Shown piece after piece: positions 45,495-56,079 of a DNA stretch of 64,000 nt. Source of the stretch: Flavobacterium galactosidilyticum. GTDB taxonomy: Bacteria; Bacteroidota; Bacteroidia; Flavobacteriales; Flavobacteriaceae. Under the pieces are notes generated by a model. It worked only from the letters and a program-made list of their open reading frames with translations, searched no databases and was not told the origin of the DNA. Position numbers and translations under genes: made by a program. The DNA lies in the NCBI RefSeq assembly GCF_020911945.1, contig NZ_CP087135.1:620001-684000 (forward strand). Reading direction: 5' to 3'. Each line of letters opens with the position of its first letter. Position 1 is the first letter of the stretch.

Positions 45495-45911
45495 TTATTT
45501 TTTCAATAAATCTCTAATTTGAGTAAGCAATTCTTCTTGAGTAGGTCCCGCTGGAGCAGCAACCACAACCACTTCTTTCTTTTTTGCTTTTTCAGCAGCT
45601 CTTAAAACAATAAAAACAAACAATGAAATAATAACAAAATTAATAACTGCCTGCACTAAATTACCATAAGTAATTACAGCAGCTCCTGCAGCTTTAGCAG
45701 CATCAAGTGACGCATAACTATTTCCATCAAGTGTAACAAATTTTTGCGTAAAGTCTATCCCACCTGTTAATAGACCTACAATTGGCATTATAACATCATC
45801 AACAGCTGATCCTACAATTTTACCAAATGCTCCACCAATAACAACGGCAGTGGCTAAACTTAACACATCGCCTTTCATTAAAGATGCCTTAAAATCACTA
45901 AAAAACCCCAT
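45495..45911 (-). CDS. mscL: Large-conductance mechanosensitive channel
   Basis: About 138 residues from [20 protein letters not shown]; a start at 45956 adds 15 residues absent from the family. First transmembrane helix [21 protein letters not shown], second [19 protein letters not shown], then a C-terminal helical bundle ([16 protein letters not shown]). It releases solutes on hypo-osmotic shock. Confidence 0.95.
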   Translation of the reverse strand: MGFFSDFKASLMKGDVLSLATAVVIGGAFGKIVGSAVDDVIMPIVGLLTGGIDFTQKFVTLDGNSYASLDAAKAAGAAVITYGNLVQAVINFVIISLFVFIVLRAAEKAKKKEVVVVAAPAGPTQEELLTQIRDLLKK

Positions 45912-46001
45912 AATTTTCTTTTTTTCGTTAAAACTATTATAATTTGCTCCTAACAAAAATAGTCAAAATAGTAATACTAGTTAATTTTATCTTAAAAAAA
46001 G

Positions 46002-48446
46002 TTATTCTCTATAAAATACGCGTTTAACGCGCTGTGATATACTTGTAAGAATTTCGTACGAAATCGTATTTAACTGTTCCGCCATATAATTCACAGTTGG
46101 ATTTTCGCCAAAAATAATTACTGCATCACCTTCTTTGCATTCCATATCCGTGCAGTCAACCATCAACATATCCATACAAATGCTACCAATAATAGTTGCC
46201 TTTTGTTTTTTAATAACTACATATCCAACCCCATTTCCCCAGCCTCGTGAGATTCCATCTGCATAACCTATAGGTATTGTAGCAACTCTTGTTTCTCGAT
46301 TAGCAATAAATTTTCTACCGTAACCCACGCTCTCCTCTGAACTTATTGTTCGTATCTGAGAAATAATCGATTTTAAAGTCCCTACATTCTCAAGTCTCTT
46401 TTGCTCTTCAAGATCATTTGAAAAGCCATAAAGTCCTATTCCTAGTCGAACCATGTCATATTGTGAATCCTGAAAATTACTAATACCCGAAGTATTTAAT
46501 ATATGACGAATGGGTTTTATTTGTAATTCATCCATCAGTTTCGAAGACATTTTTTCAAACAGATTTATTTGCGCTTTAGCAAAACCTTCCTGCATGACAT
46601 CATCGCTTGTAGCCAAATGTGACAAAATACTTTGCACTTTGATATTTTCATTTCCCTTTAAAGTAGCAATCAACTCATCAATTGTATCAGCTTCAAAACC
46701 CAAACGATGCATTCCCGTATCTAGTTTTATATGAATGGGAAAATGCTTTAATTCTTTTTGAGCCGCTATTTTCAGAAAAGCACGTAGTCCTTTTAAACTG
46801 TAAATTTCCGGTTCCAATTGATAATTGATAATAGCACTAAAACTTGTGTTTTCAGGATTTAGCACCATAATAGGCAATTGAATCCCCTGATTTTTTAATG
46901 CGATTCCCTCATCGGCAAAAGCCACACCTAAATAATCAACCTTATGATGTTCTAGTAATTTAGCTATTTCAAATCCACCATTTCCATATCCAAAAGCTTT
47001 TACCATCACCATTATTTTGGTTTTTGGTTTTAACTTCGATTTAAAGAAATTCAAATTATGACTGATTGCATTCAAATTAATTTCCAGCACAGTTTCATGA
47101 GTTTTCTCTTCCAGCAGCCACACAATTTCTTCAAACTGAAAAGAACGCGCTCCTTTGACTAAAATGGTTTCATTATTAAAGTCTAAATTTTCATAATCAG
47201 CTATAAAGGCAGCTGTAGTAGTATAGGTCACACAATTTGCAAATTTATCCTTGAACTCTGAAATTGTTTCGCCAATTCCTATAACCCGACTGATATTATT
47301 AGAAACTATTAAATCTGCTACTTTGCTGTATAATTCATCCTTATTCAACCCACTTTGAAAAATATCGGATAAAATAACCGTTTTCTTATCGGACTGTTTC
47401 TGACTTTCCAGAAAATCCAAAGCTATCTTTAACGATTGAAAATCAGAACTATAACTATCGTCAATAATATTGCAGTTATTGATTCCGTTTTTCACTTTCA
47501 ATCGCATTTCCACTGGGTACAACAGCTGCATTCTGTTTCGAATAATAGTAGGATCGTATTTAAAATATAACAAAACCATGACGCACGAAATCGCATTTTC
47601 GATAGAAGCTTCATCCTGAAATGGTATGTTGACATCGAAATTTTCGCCTTGGTAACAAACATTCAAAATTGTTTGATCAACATGGGTGTTTTTTACAATA
47701 AAAACATCCGAATCTTTGTTTGTAAAACTCCAAGTAAAGACTTTTGTTTTTGCAAAAGGAGCATAATCTATACTTTCATTAATTTGATAAATGACAATTT
47801 TAGAATTCTCAAAAAGCGACATTTTCTCTTTTATTTTTTCCTTTAAATTCAGAAAACCCTCATCATGTGCCGAACCAATATTTGTTAAAACACCTATGGT
47901 GGGCTTGATCATTTTTTCCAGCTTTTGCATCTCAGAACGTGCTGAAATTCCCGCTTCGAAAATACCCAAATTGTGCTGCTCATTTATTGCAATCACTGAC
48001 AAAGGAACGCCTACTTGAGAGTTATAACTCTTAGGACTCCTGATAACATTATAATCTGGACTTAATAAAAAATTAAGCCATTCCTTGACAATAGTTTTAC
48101 CATTACTTCCTGTGAGTCCAATAATAGGAAAATCAAACAGACTGCGATAATGCGCTGCAAATTCTTGTAACGCACCTAACGTATCTTCAACAACATAAAA
48201 ATTAGCTTTTGCCTCGCAACCCTCAGGAATATAACTTACTACAAAATTCCTCACCTCATTTTCAATTAATTCAGAAATATAATGATGCGCGTCAGAGTGA
48301 ATTCCGACCAAGGCAAAAAATAAGGTTTGAGACCCATTTTGTAACGACCGACTATCAATGGAAACAGCATCTAAAGCCCCATCAAAATGGTTATCAATGA
48401 ATTTTGAAGGTATATTTTGAATACTATTTAGAATTTTTGGATTCAT
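46002..48446 (-). CDS. MurF-alanine racemase fusion
   Basis: 814 residues. The N-terminal half (about 1-440) is UDP-MurNAc-tripeptide:D-Ala-D-Ala ligase, with P-loop GLTGSNGKTIVKEW. The C-terminal half (about 450-814) is a PLP alanine racemase, with Schiff-base lysine in MVKAFGYGNGG and the second catalytic tyrosine in SVGYGRKF. The fusion, known in Bacteroidota, couples D-alanine supply to peptidoglycan precursor synthesis. In most other bacteria the two are separate. Confidence 0.95.
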   Translation of the reverse strand: MNPKILNSIQNIPSKFIDNHFDGALDAVSIDSRSLQNGSQTLFFALVGIHSDAHHYISELIENEVRNFVVSYIPEGCEAKANFYVVEDTLGALQEFAAHYRSLFDFPIIGLTGSNGKTIVKEWLNFLLSPDYNVIRSPKSYNSQVGVPLSVIAINEQHNLGIFEAGISARSEMQKLEKMIKPTIGVLTNIGSAHDEGFLNLKEKIKEKMSLFENSKIVIYQINESIDYAPFAKTKVFTWSFTNKDSDVFIVKNTHVDQTILNVCYQGENFDVNIPFQDEASIENAISCVMVLLYFKYDPTIIRNRMQLLYPVEMRLKVKNGINNCNIIDDSYSSDFQSLKIALDFLESQKQSDKKTVILSDIFQSGLNKDELYSKVADLIVSNNISRVIGIGETISEFKDKFANCVTYTTTAAFIADYENLDFNNETILVKGARSFQFEEIVWLLEEKTHETVLEINLNAISHNLNFFKSKLKPKTKIMVMVKAFGYGNGGFEIAKLLEHHKVDYLGVAFADEGIALKNQGIQLPIMVLNPENTSFSAIINYQLEPEIYSLKGLRAFLKIAAQKELKHFPIHIKLDTGMHRLGFEADTIDELIATLKGNENIKVQSILSHLATSDDVMQEGFAKAQINLFEKMSSKLMDELQIKPIRHILNTSGISNFQDSQYDMVRLGIGLYGFSNDLEEQKRLENVGTLKSIISQIRTISSEESVGYGRKFIANRETRVATIPIGYADGISRGWGNGVGYVVIKKQKATIIGSICMDMLMVDCTDMECKEGDAVIIFGENPTVNYMAEQLNTISYEILTSISQRVKRVFYRE

Positions 48447-48615
48447 AAATTTAGGAAAGATTGAAATGAATTTCTATTTTTAAGAAGGCGCTTTTTATAG
48501 TTATCTTAGCTATAAAACTCCTCAAAAATAAGACTTCTTTTCAAAACGAAGCGTTAGAAAAAGCATAATAATAACTTATATAGCTGATTTTAGCAAAAGA
48601 AACATCAGCAATTGC

Positions 48616-48647
48616 TTGCAATAATTTTGACAGATTACTTATATTTG
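48616..48647 (+). promoter_or_regulatory. Promoter of the membrane protein gene at 48670
   Basis: TTG (48616-48618), 21 nt, TATATTTG (48640-48647). Its predicted start site near 48653 rules out translation from the TTG at 48649 and supports the one at 48670. Confidence 0.55.
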
Positions 48648-48669
48648 TTTGACATTGAACCCAGAACAG

Positions 48670-49275
48670 TTGAAAAAAATACTTCCATCATTTTCTTATA
48701 TTTTCCATCCGATATTTATACCGGCGTTGGCTACAATGTTTTATCTTTTTTATCAAGGAGCCAACTTTATCACACAGGAAAAACTGTTTATTTTCTTCCA
48801 AGTTGCCATTGTAACCATCGTAATTCCCCTGTTAGTATTTCTACTTCTACGCGCTACGGGAAATGTAGATACTATAATGATTGCCAAAACTTCCCAGAGA
48901 AAGATCCCTCTTGTAATTCATTGTTTTCTACTCATATTACTAGTGCGAAAGAGCATAACAATTGAGCGTTATCCAGAGCTGCATTTTTTCCTATTGGGTG
49001 CATTAATGAGCACTATGCTAGCTTTAGTTTTATTGTTTGGCAACATCAAAGCCAGCCTTCACATGATCGCTATTAGCTCTTTGACGGTTTTTGTAATTGG
49101 ATTGAGTTTCCACTTTCAGTTTCAAAACATCGTCGCTATTTCATTATTAATTCTTCTTAATGGTATTGTAGCTTCCTCCCGACTGGAGATGAAAGCGCAC
49201 ACTAATACAGAACTAGTTTTAGGTTTTTTTCTTGGTGCAATTCCTCAGCTTTTATTGCTGTTTTTATGGCTATAA
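48670..49275 (+). CDS. Integral membrane protein (PAP2-like)
   Basis: About 201 residues starting at TTG 48670 (MKKILPSFSYIFHPIFIP). A TTG at 48649 lies beside the -7 element. There are six or so hydrophobic segments. The motifs KASLHMIAIS and ASSRLEMKAHTNTELVLGF recall the C-terminal part of PAP2-type phosphatases, but the full catalytic signature is not evident. It overlaps the convergent gene by 6 nt. Confidence 0.7.
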   Translation: MKKILPSFSYIFHPIFIPALATMFYLFYQGANFITQEKLFIFFQVAIVTIVIPLLVFLLLRATGNVDTIMIAKTSQRKIPLVIHCFLLILLVRKSITIERYPELHFFLLGALMSTMLALVLLFGNIKASLHMIAISSLTVFVIGLSFHFQFQNIVAISLLILLNGIVASSRLEMKAHTNTELVLGFFLGAIPQLLLLFLWL

Positions 49276-49971
49276 AATGTAGAAAATAACTCCAAAATTT
49301 AAGGATTTCATAGCAACAGATTCATCATTTATTTTAGCCGACTTAAACACTGGATTTAAGCCGTAGTAGGCATATAAATTTATGGTATTGTAACCAAGCG
49401 AAACATAGGGACCGTATTGAAATTTGTTAAAATCTTTGTTTCCAGTAAGCAAAACTTTATCAGTAGTACTATTAAAAATAGATTTGTCATACAGCACGTA
49501 ACTTAGTTTTATTCCTGTGTATATTCTCCAAAATTTATGACTTTCATAAGTAGAAGTTCTCCAACGGAACTCGATAGGAACATCAAAAGTGAGTAGTGAA
49601 AACTTGTTCTTTGAATATTTAGTATCTGAACCAATAATAGCATAATTTGGATTTTCAGCCGTTGCAGTTATTGCCATATTTTGGTTGTTGTTCAAATAGG
49701 AGAATCCCACACCAGTCGCAATAGCTACCGTTCTGCTTTTATTAATAGGCATATCTCTTAAAAAACCGCCAGAAAAACCGGAAGAAAATTTACTCTGCGT
49801 TAAGCCCGTTGGCTTCTCAACAAGTGTATTGTAGGTGATAGCAAAATAGAACTGATCCTCCCGATACACGGAATCAATTTTTACTTCAGGCACTACTTCC
49901 GGAATTATATTTTCTTGCGCAAACACATTAAAAACAGAGAGAAAAAGAAAACAACTTAAAAATAATCGCAT
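49270..49971 (-). CDS. PorT-like outer membrane beta-barrel protein
   Basis: 233 residues. Signal peptide MRLFLSCFLFLSVFNVFAQ, then alternating beta strands with a C-terminal aromatic residue (LNFGVIFYIL), in the OMP_b-brl_2/PorT-like style. PorT is a type IX secretion component in some Bacteroidota. Neighbours here do not support that specific role, so only the fold family is claimed. It converges with the membrane protein gene with a 6-nt overlap. Confidence 0.75.
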   Translation of the reverse strand: MRLFLSCFLFLSVFNVFAQENIIPEVVPEVKIDSVYREDQFYFAITYNTLVEKPTGLTQSKFSSGFSGGFLRDMPINKSRTVAIATGVGFSYLNNNQNMAITATAENPNYAIIGSDTKYSKNKFSLLTFDVPIEFRWRTSTYESHKFWRIYTGIKLSYVLYDKSIFNSTTDKVLLTGNKDFNKFQYGPYVSLGYNTINLYAYYGLNPVFKSAKINDESVAMKSLNFGVIFYIL

Positions 49972-50249
49972 ACTGTTTTTGGTTTTTTAAAATGATTGAT
50001 TCTCTTCGAATTTTCTATAAAGAATACAAATATAAGATATTGGAGTTTTCAAATCCTTTTAATGGTTGAATTTTAAATTTACAGCTACTAAAAGATTGCA
50101 TCCACAACACCGTTTCTCCTTGCATATGTGTCTGAAACAGCGCTAGAATTCATTGTAAAATCAGTGGTGAATATTTCTAGAAGTACAATTAAATTTACAT
50201 TTTCAGAAATAGAATAAATTCTCTTTTCAAAATAATCGCGATTTAATTT
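49972..50249. other. Intergenic region upstream of a decayed gene
   Basis: No coding frame or structured element can be supported. It may hold the remains of the start of the pseudogene that follows. Confidence 0.45.
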
Positions 50250-50749
50250 TGGAAGAATTTACAGCAACACTATGGAAAATCATTTGAAGGAAAAGTAACA
50301 GAAGGAGCTGAGAACGATGCTTTTCGAAATAAAAACTAGTCATGCCCATTCAAAGTTTTGATGAAAATACCATTCGCATTACTTTGTTTGTAGCAGATGA
50401 TAAAAGTAGAACTTGGGTGTTAACTTATAGAAATGATCGAATAAAACTCAAACACGACCATCGTCCTGAAGATGATTCCGAAGATAAAGTTACCCAATAT
50501 GGAGGAACAACAACAAATTCAGGCTCATCAAGTCTTCAGTTTTTTCCAGCTTATTAACCAACATTTGATTTACTTCCAAATGCCGCTTCTAATGTTTGGT
50601 GGATCACTTTAGAGGAAACTTCATTTACTTATAATTTAAGAAGAATTGGTTCCGACAGATTTTTTATAGTAAAATTTGCTTTAACAAAAACAGTTCCAAC
50701 TCCTTCGGCACCGTGGGATGGAAAGACTAACATAATTCAAATAAATTAG
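50250..50749 (+). pseudogene. Decayed conserved hypothetical gene
   Basis: Fragments YGKSFEGKVTEGAENDAF (from about 50270), KSRTWVLTYRNDRIKLKHDH..EDKVTQYGGTTT, then, across an in-frame TAA at 50555-50557, TFDLLPNAASNVWWITLEE, TFTYNLRRIG and PTPSAPWDGK. I recall intact Flavobacterium proteins of unknown function with this order. There is a stop near 50337 and the TAA at 50555. It ends just before a terminator and the IS3 element. Confidence 0.7.
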
Positions 50750-50753
50750 ACAT

Positions 50754-50788
50754 AAAAAAACGCATCCAAATGAATGAATGCGTTTTTT
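50754..50788 (+). terminator. Intrinsic terminator
   Basis: AAAAAAACGCAT and ATGCGTTTTTT form an 11-bp stem, followed by a T-run, just after the decayed gene and 11 nt before the IS left end. Confidence 0.85.
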
Positions 50789-50838
50789 ACTATTTACTTT
50801 GTCCCGTCCTGAAATAGCGATACACAAAAAACATCGTT

Positions 50839-51267
50839 ATGGAAGAAACTTTCAATTATGCAAAGCGTACTCAAAAAGACTATTCAATGTCTTTTAAATT
50901 ACAAATTGTTCAAGAAATAGAACAAGGACATCTCACAGCAACCGAAGCCACAAAGAAATATGGCATTCAATGTAGAAAGACTGTTATAGAATGGTTGCGA
51001 AAATTTGGTAACTTTGATTGGGAAAACCAATCTCGTTTGAATATGCCAAAGACATCAGAACAAAAAATCATGGAACTTGAAGCTCAAGTCAAGTTATTAG
51101 AAAAGCAAAAGGCATTTCTAGAACGACAAGCTTATGTTGCAGACAAAAAAGCGATACTATTTGATATGATGATAGATTTAGCAGAGAAAGAATATCATAT
51201 CGATATACGAAAAAACTCTGTACCCGAACAATCGACTACTTCAAAACAAAAGAACAAAAAACAGTAG
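50839..51267 (+). CDS. IS3-family transposase OrfA
   Basis: 142 residues: N-terminal helix-turn-helix (SFKLQIVQEIEQGHLTATEA, KTVIEWLRKFG) that binds the ends, then a leucine-zipper-like coiled coil (IMELEAQVKLLEKQKAFLERQ). Reading ends in A-rich sequence (CAAAAAACAG, 51255-51264), where a -1 shift would join it to OrfB and produce the active OrfAB. Confidence 0.92.
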   Translation: MEETFNYAKRTQKDYSMSFKLQIVQEIEQGHLTATEATKKYGIQCRKTVIEWLRKFGNFDWENQSRLNMPKTSEQKIMELEAQVKLLEKQKAFLERQAYVADKKAILFDMMIDLAEKEYHIDIRKNSVPEQSTTSKQKNKKQ

Positions 51268-51281
51268 CGTTTACCTGTTAT

Positions 51282-52157
51282 TTGTTCGGGATAGACAGAC
51301 AGGTTTATTATCGAAAAATTAAAAGAAGAGCATCCAAACAGAACAAAGCCCAAGAAGTAATTTTGATGGTAAATGATATCAGAAAAACAATGCCTAGACT
51401 AGGTACTAGAAAACTATATTATCTTCTGCTGGATAAACTTCAATTAATGAAAATAGGAAGAGATAAATTCTTTGATATACTCAGAGCTAATCATTTATTG
51501 ATACAGCCTAAACGAAGTTATCACCTAACAACTAACTCCCATCATCGATTTAGAAAACATCAAAATCAGATTTTAGATTTAGAAATTAACAGACCTGAAC
51601 AAGTTTGGGTGTCTGATATAACCTATATCGGGAAAAGAGAAAATCCATGTTATTTAAGTTTAGTCACAGATGCTTATTCTAAAAAGATTATGGGGTTTTA
51701 TGTTGCTGATAATATGAACACAGAAAGTAGTTTGAAAGCTTTAAAAATGGCTCTTAAGCACAGAAATAATAAAACTTTGCAGTTAATACATCACTCTGAT
51801 AGAGGTTTACAATATTGTGCTAATCAATACCAAAAACAACTTAATAAAAATAAGATTGTATGTAGTATGACTCAAAATTCTGACCCTTATCAAAATGCAG
51901 TTGCAGAAAGGATTAATGGTATTTTAAAACAAGAATTTAGCATTGATAAATACAAACAAAAAGCAGAAATTATGCAAAAAGTTGTAAAGGAAGCTATTAA
52001 TATCTATAATGAAATCAGACCTCATTATTCTAATTATATGCTAACGCCAAATCAGATGCATACCCAAAACAAAATTAAAATGAGAACTTATAAAAAAAAA
52101 ACAGTAGTAAACCGAAGCTTACTACTGTTTAAAAATTGTACTTTTATTTTTTATTAA
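51282..52157 (+). CDS. IS3-family transposase OrfB (DDE)
   Basis: Integrase-core transposase, about 291 residues from a TTG. The open frame extends upstream through TVAFTCYLFG to the A-rich shift site, so it is normally made as OrfAB. Catalytic triad: Asp in WVSDITYIG, Asp in HHSDRGLQY, Glu in AVAERINGILKQEF. The last codons overlap a terminator that points the other way (52091-52130). Confidence 0.93.
   Translation: MFGIDRQVYYRKIKRRASKQNKAQEVILMVNDIRKTMPRLGTRKLYYLLLDKLQLMKIGRDKFFDILRANHLLIQPKRSYHLTTNSHHRFRKHQNQILDLEINRPEQVWVSDITYIGKRENPCYLSLVTDAYSKKIMGFYVADNMNTESSLKALKMALKHRNNKTLQLIHHSDRGLQYCANQYQKQLNKNKIVCSMTQNSDPYQNAVAERINGILKQEFSIDKYKQKAEIMQKVVKEAINIYNEIRPHYSNYMLTPNQMHTQNKIKMRTYKKKTVVNRSLLLFKNCTFIFY
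52091..52130 (-). terminator. Intrinsic terminator inside the IS, facing outward genes
   Basis: On the minus strand AAACAGTAGTAA, an 8-nt loop, TTACTACTGTTT plus a ten-T run. It would stop transcription entering the IS from sdhCAB, shielding the transposase from antisense transcription. Confidence 0.8.
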
Positions 52158-52232
52158 TCCTGTATCACTTTTTCAGGACTAGACACTTCTTTAGTTATTC
52201 TCGACTGCGCTCGAACTGACAAAGAAAATTTA

Positions 52233-52979
52233 TTATCCTTTCAAGCTTGCTGATAAATACTCTCTATTCATACGAGCTATATTCTCTAGAGAAATTCCTT
52301 TAGGACACTCTACCTCACAAGCTCCAGTATTAGTACAATTACCAAAACCTTCAGCATCCATCTGGCTTACCATATTCAATACACGATCTGTAGCTTCAAC
52401 TCTACCTTGAGGCAATAATGCATATTGAGAAACTTTCGCAGCAACGAATAACATTGCAGATGAGTTTTTACAAGTAGCAACACAAGCTCCACAACCAATA
52501 CAAGCAGCAGCATCAAATGCATTGTCAGCATCTTCCTTTTTAATTGGAATAGCATTAGCATCAATCGTATTTCCTGAAGTGTTTACAGATATAAATCCAC
52601 CAGCATGCTGAATTCTGTCAAAAGCACTTCTGTTTACCACTAAATCTTTAATTACTGGAAATGCAGCTGCACGGAAAGGCTCAATTGTAATTGTATCACC
52701 ATCCTTAAACATACGCATGTGTAATTGACAAGTCGTTACACCTCTATCTGGTCCATGGGCTTCACCATTTATGTACAAAGAACACATTCCGCAAATTCCT
52801 TCGCGACAATCATGGTCAAATGCTACTGGTTCGCCGCCTTTACTCATTAAATCTTGATTGAAAACATCAAGCATTTCAAGGAATGACATATCTGGCTCAA
52901 TTCCATCGATTTGATAATCGACCATTGCTCCTTTATCTTGGGCGTTTTTCTGACGCCATATTTTTAATGTAAGTTTCAT
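52233..52979 (-). CDS. sdhB: Succinate dehydrogenase/fumarate reductase iron-sulfur subunit
   Basis: 248 residues. N-terminal [2Fe-2S] ferredoxin domain ([16 protein letters not shown]), then the cysteine motifs for [4Fe-4S]/[3Fe-4S] clusters ([13 protein letters not shown] and CEVECPKGI). It transfers electrons from SdhA to the membrane subunit. It is last in the sdhCAB operon; the IS3 element has inserted just beyond its stop. Confidence 0.97.
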   Translation of the reverse strand: MKLTLKIWRQKNAQDKGAMVDYQIDGIEPDMSFLEMLDVFNQDLMSKGGEPVAFDHDCREGICGMCSLYINGEAHGPDRGVTTCQLHMRMFKDGDTITIEPFRAAAFPVIKDLVVNRSAFDRIQHAGGFISVNTSGNTIDANAIPIKKEDADNAFDAAACIGCGACVATCKNSSAMLFVAAKVSQYALLPQGRVEATDRVLNMVSQMDAEGFGNCTNTGACEVECPKGISLENIARMNREYLSASLKG

Positions 52980-53029
52980 TTTTATAAGTATTAAGTATTG
53001 AGAATTAAGTATCGTGACTTTTCTAAATA

Positions 53030-55030
53030 CTATTTATAATTTCTCTGAACTAGTTTCACGTTATCAAAAACAAGTGGCTCTTTGTGTAAAACAGCATCAC
53101 TAGGGTTTCCTGTGTATTCCCAAGCAGCTACATACGCGAAATTTTCATCATCACGTTGTGCTTCACCTTCAGGAGTTTGATATTCTTCACGGAAGTGACC
53201 ACCACAAGATTCATTACGGTGCAATGCATCTTTAGCGAACAATTCTCCTAATTCTAAGAAATCGGCAACACGAGTTGCTTTTTCTAATTCTTGATTGAAA
53301 CCATTAGCAACACCAGGAACTTTTACATCTTTGTAAAATTCTTCACGTAAGGCAGCAATTTCTGCGATCGCTTCGTTTAGTCCTTTTTCGTTACGAGCCA
53401 TACCCACTTTGTCCCACATAATTTTTCCTAATTTTCTATGAAAATAGTCAACAGAATGTGTTCCGTTAGTATTCATGAACTTCTCTATTTGGTCTTTTAC
53501 ATTTTTCTCTGCTGCTGCAAACTCAGGCAAATCAGTAGAGATAGGTCCCATTTTAATATCTGGTGATAAATAATCCCCTATAGTATAAGGCAATACAAAA
53601 TATCCATCAGCTAAACCTTGCATCAAAGCAGAAGCTCCTAATCTATTTGCCCCGTGATCAGAGAAATTTGATTCTCCAATAGAGAAACATCCAGGAATTG
53701 TAGTTTGTAAATTATAATCTACCCATGTACCACCCATTGTATAATGTACCGCAGGGTAAATCATCATTGGAGTTTTGTATGGATCTTCATCAACGATTTT
53801 GTAATACATTTGGAATAAGTTACCATATTTATTAGAAACTACTTCTGTTCCTAATTTAACGATCAACTCTTTGTCATTTGCATCTAAATGGCGAATTAAA
53901 ACCTGCTCTTTTCCGTAACGTTGAATTGCCGCAGCAAAATCAAGATATACAGCTTCACCTGTTTTATTTACTCCATAACCTGCATCACAACGCTCCTTTG
54001 CAGCACGAGATGCAACATCACGAGGAACTAAGTTTCCAAAAGCTGGATACCTTCTTTCCAAGTAATAATCTCTTTCTGCTTCAGTCAAATCTGTAGGTTT
54101 CTTTTTTCCTTCACGAATTGCTTTAGCATCTTCTAATTTTGCAGGAACCCAAATACGACCATCATTACGCAATGATTCTGACATCAAAGTCAATTTCGAT
54201 TGGTGATCTCCAGAAACCGGAATACATGTAGGGTGAATTTGTGTGTAGCAAGGATTTGCGAAGAACGCTCCTTTTTTGTGGATTTTCCATGCTGCAGTAG
54301 CATTAGATCCCATTGCATTTGTAGAAAGGAAAAATACATTTCCGTAACCACCAGAAGCAATTACAACTGCGTGAGCAGAATGTCTTTCTATTTCACCTGT
54401 AATTAAGTTACGAGCGATAATCCCTCTTGCTTTTCCGTTTACGATTACTAAATCTAGCATTTCGTGACGGTTGTGCATTTTAATTTTTCCACGCCCTATC
54501 TGACGGTTCATTGCAGAGTAAGCTCCTAATAAAAGTTGCTGACCTGTTTGACCTCTAGCATAAAATGTTCTAGAAACCAATGCCCCACCAAAAGAACGGT
54601 TGTCTAACAATCCACCATATTCACGTGCTAATGGAACTCCTTGAGCCACACATTGGTCAATAATATTAGTAGAAACTTCAGCTAAACGGTGTACGTTAGC
54701 CTCACGAGCACGATAATCTCCTCCTTTTACAGTATCGTAAAACAATCTGAAAGTTGAATCTCCGTCTCCTTGATAATTTTTAGCAGCGTTGATTCCTCCT
54801 TGTGCAGCAATTGAGTGCGCACGACGTGGTGAATCTTGAAAACAAAACGCCTTTACGTTATAACCTAACTCTGCTAATGTAGCAGCAGCAGAACCTCCAG
54901 CTAATCCTGTTCCAACAACGATAACATCTAAGTTACGTTTGTTAGCAGGATTCACTAAATTAATATGATCTTTATAATTTGTCCATTTGTCCGCAATTGG
55001 GCCATTTGGTATTTTTGAGTCTAATGCCAT
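53030..55030 (-). CDS. sdhA: Succinate dehydrogenase/fumarate reductase flavoprotein subunit
   Basis: 666 residues. FAD-binding [19 protein letters not shown] at the N-terminus, the covalent-FAD/substrate region [17 protein letters not shown], and catalytic residues in [13 protein letters not shown]. It oxidises succinate in the TCA cycle. It lies 12 nt downstream of sdhC and 50 nt upstream of sdhB. Confidence 0.97.
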   Translation of the reverse strand: MALDSKIPNGPIADKWTNYKDHINLVNPANKRNLDVIVVGTGLAGGSAAATLAELGYNVKAFCFQDSPRRAHSIAAQGGINAAKNYQGDGDSTFRLFYDTVKGGDYRAREANVHRLAEVSTNIIDQCVAQGVPLAREYGGLLDNRSFGGALVSRTFYARGQTGQQLLLGAYSAMNRQIGRGKIKMHNRHEMLDLVIVNGKARGIIARNLITGEIERHSAHAVVIASGGYGNVFFLSTNAMGSNATAAWKIHKKGAFFANPCYTQIHPTCIPVSGDHQSKLTLMSESLRNDGRIWVPAKLEDAKAIREGKKKPTDLTEAERDYYLERRYPAFGNLVPRDVASRAAKERCDAGYGVNKTGEAVYLDFAAAIQRYGKEQVLIRHLDANDKELIVKLGTEVVSNKYGNLFQMYYKIVDEDPYKTPMMIYPAVHYTMGGTWVDYNLQTTIPGCFSIGESNFSDHGANRLGASALMQGLADGYFVLPYTIGDYLSPDIKMGPISTDLPEFAAAEKNVKDQIEKFMNTNGTHSVDYFHRKLGKIMWDKVGMARNEKGLNEAIAEIAALREEFYKDVKVPGVANGFNQELEKATRVADFLELGELFAKDALHRNESCGGHFREEYQTPEGEAQRDDENFAYVAAWEYTGNPSDAVLHKEPLVFDNVKLVQRNYK

Positions 55031-55042
55031 TATAATTGAATA

Positions 55043-55708
55043 TTAATGATTGAAATGATGAAATAATGCAATAAAAATAAAACCGAAAGGAACTACTATT
55101 GCAAAAACGTATCCTAATTTATGTAATGATCTAGAATACTTATTATTGAATCCTACTGATTGCATTGAAGAGTTGAAACCGTGCCATAAGTGCAATGACA
55201 ACAAAAGAAATGAGATACAGTACAAACCTGTACGAACTGGACTTTCGAATTTTTCTGCTAATTCATGAAAATACCTAGTCTCGTTTAATGGATTAACATC
55301 AACATACTTGTAAACCATCTCCGGAACCCAAAAATCATAAGAGTGCAATCCTAAAAACGCAAAAATCACTAATCCCGTGATAATCATGTTTCTTGAAGAC
55401 CAAGAAGAATTAGCTGCTCCATTGTTTTTCGCATAAGCGATTGGTCTAGCACTTCTGTTTTTAAGCTCTAAAACGATACCCATAATAAAGTGAAAGATAA
55501 CCCCGATGATCAAAATTGGCTGAATCACGTACTGAACTAATGGATTATTCCCCATGAAATGAGAAATTGAGTTAAATGTGTCGGCACTAAAAACCGATGT
55601 CATGTTAATGAAGAAATGCTGTGCTAGAAACAACATCAAAAAGATTCCTGAAAGCGCCATAGCTACTTTTTTAGCTATTGACGACCCCAATAATGCAGAT
55701 TTTGCCAT
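55043..55708 (-). CDS. sdhC: Succinate dehydrogenase cytochrome b subunit
   Basis: 221 residues with five hydrophobic helices and haem-ligand histidines in LAQHFFIN, LHSYDFWVPE and LSLHLWHGFNS. It is the single-subunit dihaem membrane anchor (Bacteroidota/Wolinella-type), so no sdhD is expected. First gene of sdhCAB. Confidence 0.95.
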   Translation of the reverse strand: MAKSALLGSSIAKKVAMALSGIFLMLFLAQHFFINMTSVFSADTFNSISHFMGNNPLVQYVIQPILIIGVIFHFIMGIVLELKNRSARPIAYAKNNGAANSSWSSRNMIITGLVIFAFLGLHSYDFWVPEMVYKYVDVNPLNETRYFHELAEKFESPVRTGLYCISFLLLSLHLWHGFNSSMQSVGFNNKYSRSLHKLGYVFAIVVPFGFIFIALFHHFNH

Positions 55709-55741
55709 AATATTTGAATAATTTGTTTTAAAAAAATATTA

Positions 55742-55772
55742 CAAAAATAAAGTAATTAGACAGTAACTACAA
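55742..55772 (-). promoter_or_regulatory. Promoter of sdhCAB
   Basis: On the minus strand: TTG (complement of 55770-55772), 20 nt, TATTTTTG (complement of 55742-55749), about 34 nt before the sdhC start. Confidence 0.75.
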
Positions 55773-56052
55773 CCTATTTGACCTTATTTATAATGATTTT
55801 AAAGTGTTTTAGATAAAAAAACAAGAAATCCTTAATTATCAATTAAAATAAGAAGATGTACTTTACAAAAGGTTAAACAAAAAAGAAAAATAACATAAAA
55901 AAACAAAAATAGAATTGACTAAAAACCAACTCTTAAACAAGCCAAAATTACTGATTTCATAATTTTCATAGTTCTTATTTTACAAAATCATAAAAAGAGG
56001 TAGCGGTTGGATTTTTAATAACTAAAATAGAAAATCTTGTCGTTTGCACTTT
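55773..56052. other. Divergent intergenic region
   Basis: AT-rich sequence between sdhC and the HMG-CoA synthase gene, with no gene seen. A TAACTTTG -7-like element lies at 56053-56060 for the rightward gene, without a good -33. Confidence 0.5.
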
Positions 56053-56079
56053 TAACTTTGCAGGTTAAAAAATCGACGA

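Larger units (their letters stand above)
50800..52185 (+). mobile_element. IS3-family insertion sequence, complete (1386 bp)
   Basis: The ends are imperfect inverted repeats of about 25 bp. The left is TGTCCCGTCCTGAAATAGCG and the right, read inward, is TGTCTAGTCCTGAAAAAGTG. Both are flanked by CTT (50797-50799 and 52186-52188), a 3-bp target duplication. It encodes OrfA and OrfB in overlapping -1 frames with the DDE triad intact, so it is probably active or recently so. It sits 47 bp after the sdhB stop codon. Confidence 0.92.

Noticed and set aside
49270..49971. Assigning this gene as the type IX secretion protein PorT/SprT
   Set aside because: Only the general barrel fold is visible and there are no secretion genes nearby.
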